A stretch of 49,011 nucleotides of DNA from Isotricha intestinalis (GCA_023807065.1 JAJJLU010003584.1:1-49011), one strand, 5' to 3'. Numbered from the stretch's first letter, positions 1-9,221 are shown. Made by a program: numbers and translations. The notes: generated from the letters alone by a model not told the origin.

Positions 1-1527
1 AGTCCGGAGGAGTTAGTAGCTACAAGCAAAAAATCCGAACTCAAAAAGACGTTGAATGTTTTTGACTTAATTGTCATAGGTATAGGCGCGGTTGTAGGCA
101 CCGGGATATTTGCAATAATAGGTGCAGCAATAACAGGCAGCAGCGAAAGTGCAGGTGCCGGACACGCAGTAGTTATATCAATGATTTTAGCAGGAATATC
201 ATGTATTGTTCCCGCATTATGTTATTCTGAAATTGCCGCAATGATTCCGGTTGCAGGGAGTGCATATACATATACTTATGCCACAATGGGTGAATTTATG
301 GCCTGGATGGTAGGTTGGATTTTAATGCTTGAATATGCTATCGGAAATATCACCGTCGCAAGTGCATGGTCAGGATATTTTATAAACTTCTTGAAAAACT
401 TCAAAGATGTATTGCCTGATTTTATTATGTATACACCTTTGTGGTTAAGATATGATTACAGAGCAATTGCTGAGATGTGCGACAAATACGGCTGGGATAT
501 ACATGACAAAATTCCGTATCTATTTGGTCATATACCTGTTGCAATAAATTTACCGGCAGCTTTTATTGTACTGGTACTTACGATTTTACTTATCAGAGGG
601 GTAAAAGAATCTACAAAAGTTGCAAGTATCATGGTTGGCGTAAATCTATTTATGATTATATCTTTCATAATTATAGGTGCATTCTTCGTCAATCCTGAAA
701 ATTGGCATCCGTTTTTCCCAGCAGTAGAACCGTTGCAGGGAATTTTGATGGGAGCATTTACAATATTTTTCGCATATATAGGATTTGATGCAATTTCAAC
801 AGCTGCAGAAGAAACAGAAAAGCCTCAAAGAGATTTACCAATAGCTATTATAAGTACCCTTATAATATGTACTGTATTATATATAGGTGTTGCACTCGTA
901 TTAACAGGACTTGTACCTATTCCTCAAATTGATGCTCAAGCACCGCTTGCTCATGCTATTAAATTTATCGGAAAAGGTTGGCTTGATTGGTTTTCATATT
1001 TAATTTCGGTTGGTGCGTTGTGTGCATTAACAACAGTTCTTTTGGTATACCAATTAGGAACAACAAGAATTTTGTACGCAATCAGCCGTGACAGATTTTT
1101 GCCGAAATCTTGGCGGTTAATCCATAAAAAATACAGAACACCGCACGTTATGACGTGGATTTCAGGTATTGCAGTTATCGTATGCGGATTATTTATGAAT
1201 TTAAAAATATCTGCAGATTTGTGTATATATGGAACATTTACATCATTCATAATTATATGTATTGCAGTATTAATTCTCAGGAAAACCGACCCCGAAAGAC
1301 CAAGACCTTTTAAAGTTCCTTGTTGTCCTTGGTTTCCTGCTATTGGAATAATTATATGTTTGATACTAATCGTATTTTCTCTAAAAACATTAAAGACATC
1401 TTCAACATATTTTATTTATTGGTTGATAGTAGGAATATTGATATACACGCTATATGGTTATAGACAAAAACGCTTGGAAGAAAGACCACGCATTATCCCC
1501 AAAAAAGTAGAAATACAAGAAAAATAA
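1..1527 (+). CDS. APC-family (cationic) amino acid permease, 5' partial
   Basis: Bacterial inner-membrane amino acid transporter of the APC superfamily, most like the YhdG/CAT group. The reading frame is open to base 1 (SPEELVATSKKSELKKTLNV precedes the TTG at 52), so the gene is truncated by the window edge and the TTG is not the real start. Visible hallmarks are the glycine-rich first membrane helix GIGAVVGTGIF, the helix-breaking substrate region, and the conserved segment IGFDAISTAAEETEKPQRDL between helices 6 and 7. About 12 hydrophobic helices follow, with a short basic cytosolic tail. A perfect hairpin terminator starts 5 bases after the stop. Base composition is clearly less AT-rich than everything after about 2.8 kb. 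Substrate is inferred from family only. Confidence 0.93.
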   Translation, partial: SPEELVATSKKSELKKTLNVFDLIVIGIGAVVGTGIFAIIGAAITGSSESAGAGHAVVISMILAGISCIVPALCYSEIAAMIPVAGSAYTYTYATMGEFMAWMVGWILMLEYAIGNITVASAWSGYFINFLKNFKDVLPDFIMYTPLWLRYDYRAIAEMCDKYGWDIHDKIPYLFGHIPVAINLPAAFIVLVLTILLIRGVKESTKVASIMVGVNLFMIISFIIIGAFFVNPENWHPFFPAVEPLQGILMGAFTIFFAYIGFDAISTAAEETEKPQRDLPIAIISTLIICTVLYIGVALVLTGLVPIPQIDAQAPLAHAIKFIGKGWLDWFSYLISVGALCALTTVLLVYQLGTTRILYAISRDRFLPKSWRLIHKKYRTPHVMTWISGIAVIVCGLFMNLKISADLCIYGTFTSFIIICIAVLILRKTDPERPRPFKVPCCPWFPAIGIIICLILIVFSLKTLKTSSTYFIYWLIVGILIYTLYGYRQKRLEERPRIIPKKVEIQEK

Positions 1528-1531
1528 CAAT

Positions 1532-1561
1532 AAAAAAGCACCTCGCAAAAGGTGCTTTTTT
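1532..1561 (+). terminator. rho-independent terminator of the permease gene
   Basis: A perfect 12-bp inverted repeat (AAAAAAGCACCT / AGGTGCTTTTTT) with a 6-base loop CGCAAA, GC-rich in the upper stem and ending in a T run, begins just after the permease stop. The flanking A and T runs make it work in either direction, so it may also serve the convergent minus-strand gene that ends at 1578. Confidence 0.92.
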
Positions 1562-1577
1562 ATTATTAAATCTTTTA

Positions 1578-1781
1578 TTAATTATTACTCAACACAAGTC
1601 TGAATGTTGCAAGATTTTTGATAGACAGCATTGTATGTTTATTATGCTGATTTTCTGAAATATCAAAAATTCTGATTAGACGTTGAATTTCTTCCAAATC
1701 TTTTCTTGAATTTATTTTATATACATTTTCTATTGGGTCTGAAACTACAGACATCAATGTATTCAATTCCTGTTCTTTCAT
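1578..1781 (-). CDS. small bacterial hypothetical protein (67 aa)
   Basis: A 67-residue soluble, charged protein with no family I recognise. It begins MKEQELNTLMSVVSDPIENV and is rich in Ile, Leu, Glu and Lys, consistent with a small helical protein. The ATG at 1781 is supported by a good AAAGAGG ribosome binding site 8 bases upstream. It is convergent with the permease and shares the hairpin between them. No membrane segment, zinc ligands or helix-turn-helix is evident. Confidence 0.7.
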   Translation of the reverse strand: MKEQELNTLMSVVSDPIENVYKINSRKDLEEIQRLIRIFDISENQHNKHTMLSIKNLATFRLVLSNN

Positions 1782-1789
1782 GGATAAAT

Positions 1790-1796
1790 CCTCTTT
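1790..1796 (-). promoter_or_regulatory. ribosome binding site of the 67-aa gene
   Basis: AAAGAGG on the minus strand, 8 bases before the ATG at 1781. It supports both the start codon and the bacterial origin of this part of the window. Confidence 0.75.
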
Positions 1797-1893
1797 CCTG
1801 TATATTTATATAAAGGATTTTTTTCTTCAGGAATTGCTTTTTTTGCCAAATTTATGTTAACAATTGTTTACAAAGTACTGAATTTTTATATAA

Positions 1894-2739
1894 TTATGTC
1901 TTCGGTAATTCGCCGTTCTCATACATACGTAAAATATCATTTATTGAAGTGTTTTTTGGAAATTCCATTACTTGTTTATCTGTTAATAAATTGCGACAGT
2001 ATGTTACTCCATCTTTAGTTACAATACCTAATTTCTTACCTTGTAAATAGCCTTGAATATCTCCGGGGTTACCAGTGAGATACGTATCAGCTGAATGATA
2101 AAATCTTAAATTACCACTTATCAAATCTCTGGTATATTCAGCACCTGATTTGGTTCTTACGGTTTTACTTGCTCTTAACAATTTTCCGGTATCAGCATTT
2201 CTAGCAATACGAACATCTGCATCTGAACCATCTTTGCTTAATTTGTGATATCCCGTTACTTGTACATCATACAATGTTGAATCCTCAATACTTAACCATT
2301 CCTTACGTGATCTGCCAAAAACTTTTTTCTCACGTGGCCCACGTGCAAACTTCTTGTTTACTTCTATAGCCTCTGAAAACCTCCCATCCAGATATCTTAA
2401 GCTTCTATGCCAAATAGTTTCCTGTCCCGGCTCTTGGATAGAATCCTTAACAATACGATTACCATTGCTATCAAATTTTGCATATAATTGTTTAGGAAAC
2501 CATTTTCTCATTAACCGTTCAAAGCAATTATAATTATTGGCTCTTTCTTTCGCTAGCTTTGATAAGTATTTTACCAAATATGGACTTTTTACATCATCAA
2601 CTTCAAGAGTTATAAAACGTTGAACATCAGACCTTTGTTTTAATAAAGGTCTTATCACATCACGTCCTTGAAAACTTATATTATCAGCTCTTTTTGAAGC
2701 GCTATATTGGTTCATTAATGCTACTTTACCTACTTCCAT
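1894..2739 (-). CDS. bacterial hypothetical protein with N-terminal ISFQG motif (281 aa)
   Basis: Unrecognised basic, soluble protein. I start it at the ATG at 2739 (MEVGKVALMNQYSASKRADN) because a Shine-Dalgarno AAAGGA lies 6 bases upstream; the longer frame from 2766 would put that site inside the gene. The N-terminal NISFQG motif is a short pattern I recall from many hypothetical proteins of gut Gastranaerophilales, which would suit a gut sample; this is memory, not a search. No signal peptide or membrane helix is seen. The C-terminal half has repeated Gly/Tyr/Thr-rich strands (for example GNPGDIQGYLQGKKLG), suggesting a beta-rich fold. Its promoter would fall in the join with the AT-rich eukaryotic DNA. 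Confidence 0.8.
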   Translation of the reverse strand: MEVGKVALMNQYSASKRADNISFQGRDVIRPLLKQRSDVQRFITLEVDDVKSPYLVKYLSKLAKERANNYNCFERLMRKWFPKQLYAKFDSNGNRIVKDSIQEPGQETIWHRSLRYLDGRFSEAIEVNKKFARGPREKKVFGRSRKEWLSIEDSTLYDVQVTGYHKLSKDGSDADVRIARNADTGKLLRASKTVRTKSGAEYTRDLISGNLRFYHSADTYLTGNPGDIQGYLQGKKLGIVTKDGVTYCRNLLTDKQVMEFPKNTSINDILRMYENGELPKT

Positions 2740-3002
2740 GATTATTCCTTTCTTCATATTTCTCAAGTTTCAAAACTCGTAAATAAATATATTTGCCACA
2801 CTAAAAAGGTATATTTAATAATTATTTACAAATAAATACATTTGAAATTTTAATTATTTAAAAATTTATCATAAATCAATTAATAAATATATATATTAAA
2901 TTGAAATAAAAAGGTTTAATTGATTGAATTATTAAGTATATGTTCAAATATAATAAAATTATTAATTTAATAAATTTACGCATGAAATAAAAAAAATATA
3001 TT
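2740..3002. other. composition break between bacterial and eukaryotic DNA
   Basis: Between the bacterial gene start and the first eukaryotic gene the sequence changes from ordinary bacterial composition to almost pure A and T at about 2,790-2,850. No repeat, tRNA, integrase, transposon end or target-site duplication is visible at the change. An assembly join or contamination is the simplest reading; a real insertion into the protist genome cannot be excluded from sequence alone. Confidence 0.7.
2746..2751 (-). promoter_or_regulatory. ribosome binding site deciding the start at 2739
   Basis: AAAGGA on the minus strand with a 6-base spacer to the ATG at 2739. It favours that start over the upstream ATGs at 2757 and 2766. 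Confidence 0.75.
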
Positions 3003-4319
3003 ATGGCATTATTGTTGTTCTTTCAAATTTTTTTATATTATTTCCCAATAATAGATTCTCAAATAACATTAGATTTCAAAAGAAAATGGAGTGGGGATTT
3101 TACAACTGAAAAAAATATAATTTCAAATTTATTAATTAATGATTTAATAACAAAAATAAAAATTGGAACTCCACCACAAGAAGGATATTTATCTTTAAAT
3201 TTTAAAGATTATTCAACTTATATATCAGTACAAAATTGTTCAACAGAAACTCCAAAATTTGATGAAAAAAAATCAACAAGTTATTCTCTTATTACAAATA
3301 AAAATACTTATTATTATACTGGATTTGAAGAAGGTTCAATTTCTAATGATTCAATATTTATTAATGAAAAATTAATTGAAAATTTCCAATTTATTTCAGT
3401 ATATAAGTTAAGACAAGATAATTTTTTTTTAACAACTGAATTAGGAGTTCTTGGTTTAAATTTAAAATTTACTGGATTAAATAAAGACTTAGATAATATT
3501 AATTTTATTAAAGAATTGAAATTAAAAAATTTAATAAACTCATGTGTATTTAGTATTAAGTTTATAAATGAAAATGATGGTAAAATAATAATTGGTAATT
3601 ATCCACATGAATATGATGAAAATTTTAATCTAAAGAATTTAATAGAAATTCCTTCTCATAAAGTCGGTGATAATGGAGAATGGGGAATTAATTTTGATAA
3701 TATAACTTCTGGAGATATTGATATTTCTGGTAACTTTTTTTCTTCTTATATTTATTTAGAAAATGGTATTTTTTATTCTAATCACGTTTATCAAAAAATT
3801 ATAAATAAATGCTTCTTTGAAGAATATTTAATTAAAAATATTTGTATTAAAAAAGAGTTCATAAGAAATAAATTAGATTATCAAATGTATATTTGTGAAA
3901 AAAAAATAAATTTAAAAAATTTTCCAATGTTAAAATTCCATTTAAAAGATTATAATTTTAACTTTGAATTTGATTATAATGATTTATTTTATGAATATAA
4001 TAATAAATTATATTTTCTTATTGCTTTTACAAAATCTTCTTTTTGGAGATTAGGAGTGCAATTTTTTAAAAAATATAGATTGATTTTTAATCAAGATAAA
4101 AGAATTATAGGAATTTATGATAAAAAATATTCAAAAAATAATGTAAATAATATTTTCAAATGGGCTATTTTAATAATATTAACAAGTATAATTATATTTT
4201 TATACATAAATATCAAAAATAAAAGGTTTTTAAAATTATTTAAAACCAAAAAAATAACTGCTAATGAATTAGAAGATAACATTAATTATAATAATCTAAA
4301 TATAAACATTCAAAATTAA
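3003..4319 (+). CDS. pepsin-like aspartic protease homologue lacking catalytic Asp, membrane-anchored
   Basis: A 438-residue secretory-pathway protein of the eukaryotic A1 aspartic protease fold. It has an N-terminal signal peptide (about residues 1-19), the family entry strand IKIGTPPQ (53-60), the mid-domain pattern GKIIIGNYPHEY and the strand WGINFDNITSGD, then one C-terminal membrane helix (387-404) and a 34-residue cytosolic tail. Where active members have DTGSS the protein reads NFKDYST (66-72), and the second catalytic loop reads LENGIFYSN with no Asp-Ser/Thr-Gly. Both catalytic aspartates therefore appear lost, so it is probably a binding or receptor-like pseudo-protease. The start ATG lies in an A-rich leader with no intron signs. 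It is followed by the Hsp70 gene on the same strand. Confidence 0.8.
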   Translation: MALLLFFQIFLYYFPIIDSQITLDFKRKWSGDFTTEKNIISNLLINDLITKIKIGTPPQEGYLSLNFKDYSTYISVQNCSTETPKFDEKKSTSYSLITNKNTYYYTGFEEGSISNDSIFINEKLIENFQFISVYKLRQDNFFLTTELGVLGLNLKFTGLNKDLDNINFIKELKLKNLINSCVFSIKFINENDGKIIIGNYPHEYDENFNLKNLIEIPSHKVGDNGEWGINFDNITSGDIDISGNFFSSYIYLENGIFYSNHVYQKIINKCFFEEYLIKNICIKKEFIRNKLDYQMYICEKKINLKNFPMLKFHLKDYNFNFEFDYNDLFYEYNNKLYFLIAFTKSSFWRLGVQFFKKYRLIFNQDKRIIGIYDKKYSKNNVNNIFKWAILIILTSIIIFLYINIKNKRFLKLFKTKKITANELEDNINYNNLNINIQN

Positions 4320-4477
4320 TATCTTAACAAACAAAATTAATGAATTTTTAATTCTTACAGATAACAATTAGAAATTCCTATAAAATAAAAATTAAAAAAA
4401 ATTAAAAAAAATATGTTAAATATATAAAAAATAAAAAATAGAAGCTAAATCTCTATAGATTAATATATATAAAAAAA

Positions 4478-6268
4478 ATGGAAATCACATACCACATAGG
4501 AATAGACTTAGGAACTACTTATTCATGCATTGCAGTATATCGTAACAAAAACGTGGATATAATCCCAAATGAACTATCAGAACGTACAACACCATCAGTA
4601 GTATGTTTCACACCATATGATATTTTAGTAGGTAGAAAAGCAAAGAATCAAATAACCAAAAATTATAAAAATACAATATATGATGCTAAGAGATTAATAG
4701 GCCATCGATATAGTGATGAAGTAGTTCAAAACGATAAAAAAAATTGGCCTTTCACTTTAGCAAAAGATGAAAATGATAGACCTCAAATAGAAGCATCATA
4801 TAAAGGAGATACAATGTATTTTTATGCAGAAGAAATTTCAGCTTTAGTCTTAACAAATTTAAAAAATAGTGCAGAAAAATATTTAGGAAGTGAAATAAAA
4901 GATGTTGTTATTACAGTTCCTGCAAGATTTAATGATTCTCAAAGACAAGCAACAATTGATGCTGCTCAAATTGCAAATTTAAATGTTATTCATTTAGTTA
5001 ATGAACCTACAGCAGCTGCTATTGCTTATGCTTTTTCAAATACTATTCAAGGAAAAAAAACTATTTTAGTCTTTGATTTAGGAGGTGGTACTTTTGATGT
5101 TTCTATTTTAGAATTAGTTGATGGAAATTATGTTGTCAAAACTACAGATGGTGATACTCATTTAGGAGGAGAAGATTTCGATAATAAATTAATGGAATAT
5201 TGTATTAAGGAATTTAAAAAAGATACAGGATTGGATGTTGTTGATCAAAAATCAAAAAGAAGATTGAAAATTGCTTGTGAAGAAACTAAAATTACTTTAA
5301 GTGCACAAAATGAAACTGTGATTGAAGTTGATAGTTTAGTTGATGATAATGATTTGAATTTAACTATAACAAGAGAAGATTTTGAAGATATAATAAGTGA
5401 ATATTTAACAAAAATACAACAAATATTAGAAAGAACATTATATGATGCAAAAATAGATAAAGAAGATATTGATGAAGTAGTATTAGCAGGTGGTTCAACA
5501 AGAATACCAAAAGTGGAAGAAATAATAAGAAATTTTTTTGATAAAAAAGAAATAAAAAAAGCAATTAATGCAGATGAAGCAATTGCATATGGTGCAGCAA
5601 TATATGCTTCAACAAATGATAAAAACTCAAATAATAATATAAATATAACTGATGTATGCCCTTATTCATTAGGTATTGGATCTAAAGATAGAGAAATGTC
5701 AGTTATGATTCCTAAAAATACTCAAATTCCATATAAATTTACTGATCAATTTTATACTATTAAAGATGAACAAAGTCATTTTGGAATTGGTGTTTATCAA
5801 GGAGAAGGAAAAATTATTGATGAAAATACTAAATTAGGAAGCTTTTTTGTTAGAGGTATTCGAAAAGGAAAAAAAGGAGAAGTTGGTATTGATTTAACTT
5901 TTAATTTAAATAAAAATGGAATCTTAAATGTTAGTGCTGTTGAAATTGGAGGAAATAGTCAAGGAAATTTAACTGTTCAATGTAAAGGAAAAAATGATTT
6001 GGATGTTGAAAAATTAAAAATTAAATTTAAAGAAATTGAAAAAAAAGAAAAAGAGAGAAAAATTAGAGTTGAAGCTAGATTGAATTTAGAAAATAAAGTG
6101 AATTCCATTAAAAAAGAAATGAAAAATTTAGATGCGTCTAAAAGAAAAAACCTTAAAAAACTTAGTGATGGTATTTCATCTTGGATAAAAGATCATCAAG
6201 ATGAAGAAACTAATGTTTATAAAGAAAAACTTAAAGAGTTAGAACAAAATTTCAATGATAATTTTTAA
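4478..6268 (+). CDS. divergent cytosolic Hsp70 chaperone (596 aa)
   Basis: ATP-dependent Hsp70 chaperone. It opens MEITYHIGIDLGTTYSCIAVY, the nucleotide-binding phosphate-1 loop, and carries RFNDSQRQAT, VNEPTAAAIAYAFS, the phosphate-2 signature DLGGGTFDVSIL and the adenosine motif VVLAGGSTRIPKVE. The substrate-binding domain is diverged and the lid is short. The protein is about 50 residues shorter than typical cytosolic Hsp70 and ends ELEQNFNDNF, without the EEVD tail that recruits TPR co-chaperones, and without an ER or organelle signal. It is probably a lineage-specific Hsp70 working with few TPR partners. Isoleucine codons switch in blocks: mostly ATA to about 4,880, ATT to 5,340, mostly ATA to 5,660, then ATT to the end. 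Confidence 0.95.
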   Translation: MEITYHIGIDLGTTYSCIAVYRNKNVDIIPNELSERTTPSVVCFTPYDILVGRKAKNQITKNYKNTIYDAKRLIGHRYSDEVVQNDKKNWPFTLAKDENDRPQIEASYKGDTMYFYAEEISALVLTNLKNSAEKYLGSEIKDVVITVPARFNDSQRQATIDAAQIANLNVIHLVNEPTAAAIAYAFSNTIQGKKTILVFDLGGGTFDVSILELVDGNYVVKTTDGDTHLGGEDFDNKLMEYCIKEFKKDTGLDVVDQKSKRRLKIACEETKITLSAQNETVIEVDSLVDDNDLNLTITREDFEDIISEYLTKIQQILERTLYDAKIDKEDIDEVVLAGGSTRIPKVEEIIRNFFDKKEIKKAINADEAIAYGAAIYASTNDKNSNNNINITDVCPYSLGIGSKDREMSVMIPKNTQIPYKFTDQFYTIKDEQSHFGIGVYQGEGKIIDENTKLGSFFVRGIRKGKKGEVGIDLTFNLNKNGILNVSAVEIGGNSQGNLTVQCKGKNDLDVEKLKIKFKEIEKKEKERKIRVEARLNLENKVNSIKKEMKNLDASKRKNLKKLSDGISSWIKDHQDEETNVYKEKLKELEQNFNDNF

Positions 6269-6337
6269 TTTTTTAATTCTTAATATAAAAATTCAATAAA
6301 TAACTTTTAATCAATTTGATTGAAAAAAATAAAAAAA

Positions 6338-9046
6338 ATGAATAAAAAAGAAGAAGAAGAAAAAAAGAAAAAAGAAGAAGAAATAAAGCAAAAAAATTTA
6401 TTACAAAATACTTTAACAAATGATGAATTACTTCCAAATATAAATCGTTCAATAGAAACAACAGATAAACTTAGAATGAGTAGATTAAAATATCCTTCAT
6501 TGCCAAATGACTTAATTCCCAGGTTAGAAAATATTAATAATAAAAAAGAAGAAAAAAAAATAGAAATACAGAAACCAATATTAAATTATCCTTTAAGTGC
6601 AATAGGTTTATTAAAAAGTGATTTTGGAAATGGATATTTTTTATTTGGAACTGCAACTTTAATTGGTCCTTCAGTAATATTAACTTGTGCTCATAATTTA
6701 TATTCTCCAATTTTAAAAAGAAAAGCACAATATATGACTTTTTATATGGATTTAACTAATGGAAAATATTTAAAAGATTCTCAAGTTGAATATTTTGTTT
6801 ATCCTGATGAATTTGAAATTGATAATAAAGGAATTTATGATTATGGTATTTGTATTTTAAAATCTAATTTAGGATTAATTGGTGGTTATCTTGGTTTTTG
6901 CATTTATGATAAAGAAAATAATCATAATGGATTTTATTATGGTTATGTTAATTCTAAAAAAGAAAATTATTATGAGAGTTTTAGAAGTCATTTAGAAGAT
7001 TATAATATTAAAGGTTGTAATATGGAATTGAGATTAGATTCTAAAGAAGAATATTTAGTTTATGTTAATGATCATTCTTTTAATGGACAAGATGGTTGTC
7101 CTATATTTAAAATAAAAGAAAATGATATTAATACTTATCCTTCTTTACCTAAATTTGATGTTCAAATTTTTGCTTTAGATTGTTCTTATACAAGAATGGA
7201 ATTATTATATATAAATAAGAAAAAATTTAAAAATAGTTTTGTTACTAATGATAAAATTCAATATGATAGAAATAATAGAGCTATTCCTATTACGAGTCAT
7301 ATTTATAATCAAATTTTAAGATGGATAAATTTTTATATGGTTATTAAACCTAAAGATTTAGGTGATAATTTAAAAATGTCTGTTACTTCTTTTAGAAATG
7401 AAGGGGCAGATATTCCTTTAAATACTAATATGTTAACTATGTCTAATAATGATATTATTGGAAAAGATGTTTCTATGATTTTAAATTCTTATGATTTAGG
7501 TTTAATTAGAATTTTAGATTTATCAAATAATGAAATTAATTATGAAGGAATTAAAATGTTAGTAAAACAAAAAAAAATGTGTAAAAATATAATAGATTTA
7601 AATTTAGGAGAAAATGAATTAGGATATAAAGGTTGTGAAGAATTAGTAAAAGGAGATTTTAAAAGTTTAAATAAATTAGATTTATCTTTAAATGAAATTG
7701 GAGTTGAAGGATGTAAAATTCTTTCTGAAAAAGGTGATTTTAGTTCTGTTATTGATTTTAATATTGCAAGAAATGATATTATGACTAAAGGAATAAGTTA
7801 TTTAGGAAAAGGAACTTTTTATAATGTTGAAAAATTAAATTTAGAAGGAAATAGAATTAATGATGATGGAGCTTTAGCTTTAACAAGAGGAAATATGAAA
7901 AAAATAATAGAATTAAATTTAGCAAGTAATAAAATAGGAGATGATGGAATAATTTTTTTTTCAAAATGTCATTTAGAAAAAATAAAAGTTTTAGATTTAA
8001 GTTGGAATAATATTTCTTCAATTAGTATAAGAAATATTTCTTTGGGAATTTTCCCTTATTTAGATAAATTAAAAATTGATTATAATAAACTAGGAGTTGA
8101 AGGAGCTTATTATATAGGAGAAAAACCTTTTATTAAATTTACTGAATTAAGTATTGCTCATAATGATATTTGTACAAAAGGAGCAGAAATGCTTTCAACT
8201 TTATGTTTAACAACTTTAGAATATTTAAACGTTAGTGATAATTTTATTTGTGATTTAGGATTATATTTTATTTCAAATGGGACTTTTAATAATTTAAAAA
8301 AATTAGATGTATCACTTAATCAAATCACTCAAGCTGGAGTAGAACATTTATCAAATGCTAAATTTTTTAATACTTTAAATGATTTAAATATTGAAGGTAA
8401 TAATTTAGAAGATAAAGGTTGTCAATATATAGCTTATAGTAAATTAAAAAATATACTTAGTTTAAATTTAGGAATTAATCAATTAAATTCGATTTCAATA
8501 AAACATTTATCAAAAGGAAGATTATATTTTATAAATAGATTAATTTTAGAAAGGAATAATTTATTAAGTAATGGAATATCATATTTAATGGAATCAAAAT
8601 TTATTACTAATTTAATTGAATTAGATATTAGTTATAATAATATTGGAGATAATGGTTGTTTATATTTATCAAATGGAAGTTTAACAGAAATTGAAATATT
8701 AAATTTAAAAAATAATCAAATTACAAATGTAGGAATTCAAAATTTAACAAAAACAACTTGGAATTCTTTAAAGAATTTAAATTTAGAAGATAATGAAATT
8801 TCAAATGAAGGAATTAGAATTCTTGCTTCAGGATTTATTCCAAATTTAAAATATTTGAAATTAAAAGGAAATAATTTAACTGAAGAAGATATAAAAATTA
8901 TGAAAGAAGGAAATTTAAAAATGTTAGATAAAGAATTAGGTTTAACATTTGTTAATTATTCTAAAATTAATAATAGTGTAATTAGATTTTGTTTAAGACA
9001 TCCTGATAGAAGATTACATAATTCAAATATTATTGAAATCAATTAA
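6338..9046 (+). CDS. trypsin-like serine protease domain fused to a long LRR array; Ser replaced by Asp
   Basis: A 902-residue protein starting at the ATG at 6338 (a TTG further upstream is not credible in a eukaryote). A Lys/Glu-rich head (1-20) precedes a chymotrypsin/V8-like domain (about 83-330). The catalytic His is visible in TCAHN (His119) and the Asp in YDYGI (Asp168), but the nucleophile loop, normally GxSGxP, reads GQDGCP with Asp252, so proteolysis is unlikely. From about residue 380 to the end run some 17-18 leucine-rich repeats of the ribonuclease-inhibitor/NLR-like type (for example LDLSLNEIGVEGCKILS), each about 24-26 residues. No signal peptide or membrane helix is seen, so it is probably a cytosolic recognition or scaffold protein. 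The domain pairing is uncommon. It is convergent with the kinase gene 175 bases away. Confidence 0.85.
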   Translation: MNKKEEEEKKKKEEEIKQKNLLQNTLTNDELLPNINRSIETTDKLRMSRLKYPSLPNDLIPRLENINNKKEEKKIEIQKPILNYPLSAIGLLKSDFGNGYFLFGTATLIGPSVILTCAHNLYSPILKRKAQYMTFYMDLTNGKYLKDSQVEYFVYPDEFEIDNKGIYDYGICILKSNLGLIGGYLGFCIYDKENNHNGFYYGYVNSKKENYYESFRSHLEDYNIKGCNMELRLDSKEEYLVYVNDHSFNGQDGCPIFKIKENDINTYPSLPKFDVQIFALDCSYTRMELLYINKKKFKNSFVTNDKIQYDRNNRAIPITSHIYNQILRWINFYMVIKPKDLGDNLKMSVTSFRNEGADIPLNTNMLTMSNNDIIGKDVSMILNSYDLGLIRILDLSNNEINYEGIKMLVKQKKMCKNIIDLNLGENELGYKGCEELVKGDFKSLNKLDLSLNEIGVEGCKILSEKGDFSSVIDFNIARNDIMTKGISYLGKGTFYNVEKLNLEGNRINDDGALALTRGNMKKIIELNLASNKIGDDGIIFFSKCHLEKIKVLDLSWNNISSISIRNISLGIFPYLDKLKIDYNKLGVEGAYYIGEKPFIKFTELSIAHNDICTKGAEMLSTLCLTTLEYLNVSDNFICDLGLYFISNGTFNNLKKLDVSLNQITQAGVEHLSNAKFFNTLNDLNIEGNNLEDKGCQYIAYSKLKNILSLNLGINQLNSISIKHLSKGRLYFINRLILERNNLLSNGISYLMESKFITNLIELDISYNNIGDNGCLYLSNGSLTEIEILNLKNNQITNVGIQNLTKTTWNSLKNLNLEDNEISNEGIRILASGFIPNLKYLKLKGNNLTEEDIKIMKEGNLKMLDKELGLTFVNYSKINNSVIRFCLRHPDRRLHNSNIIEIN

Positions 9047-9221
9047 AATTATTTTTTTTCAAAATCAATTTATTTAATTATATTTTTTAAACTTTAAATT
9101 TTTTATTTAAATATAAAAAATCATTTTATTTAATTTTTATAAAATAAAATATATAACAAATACAAATCTATTTATATTTCATAATTAGTTTTTATTTTCT
9201 ATTTTAACATTTATATTATTA

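Noticed and set aside
951..1250. 99-codon minus-strand frame inside the permease.
   Set aside because: Antisense shadow of a strongly conserved transporter, with no ribosome binding site or family.
1859..1868. AACAATTGTT palindrome as an operator between the two bacterial minus-strand genes.
   Set aside because: A 10-bp AT-rich palindrome is expected by chance here; no second copy or promoter overlap could be shown.
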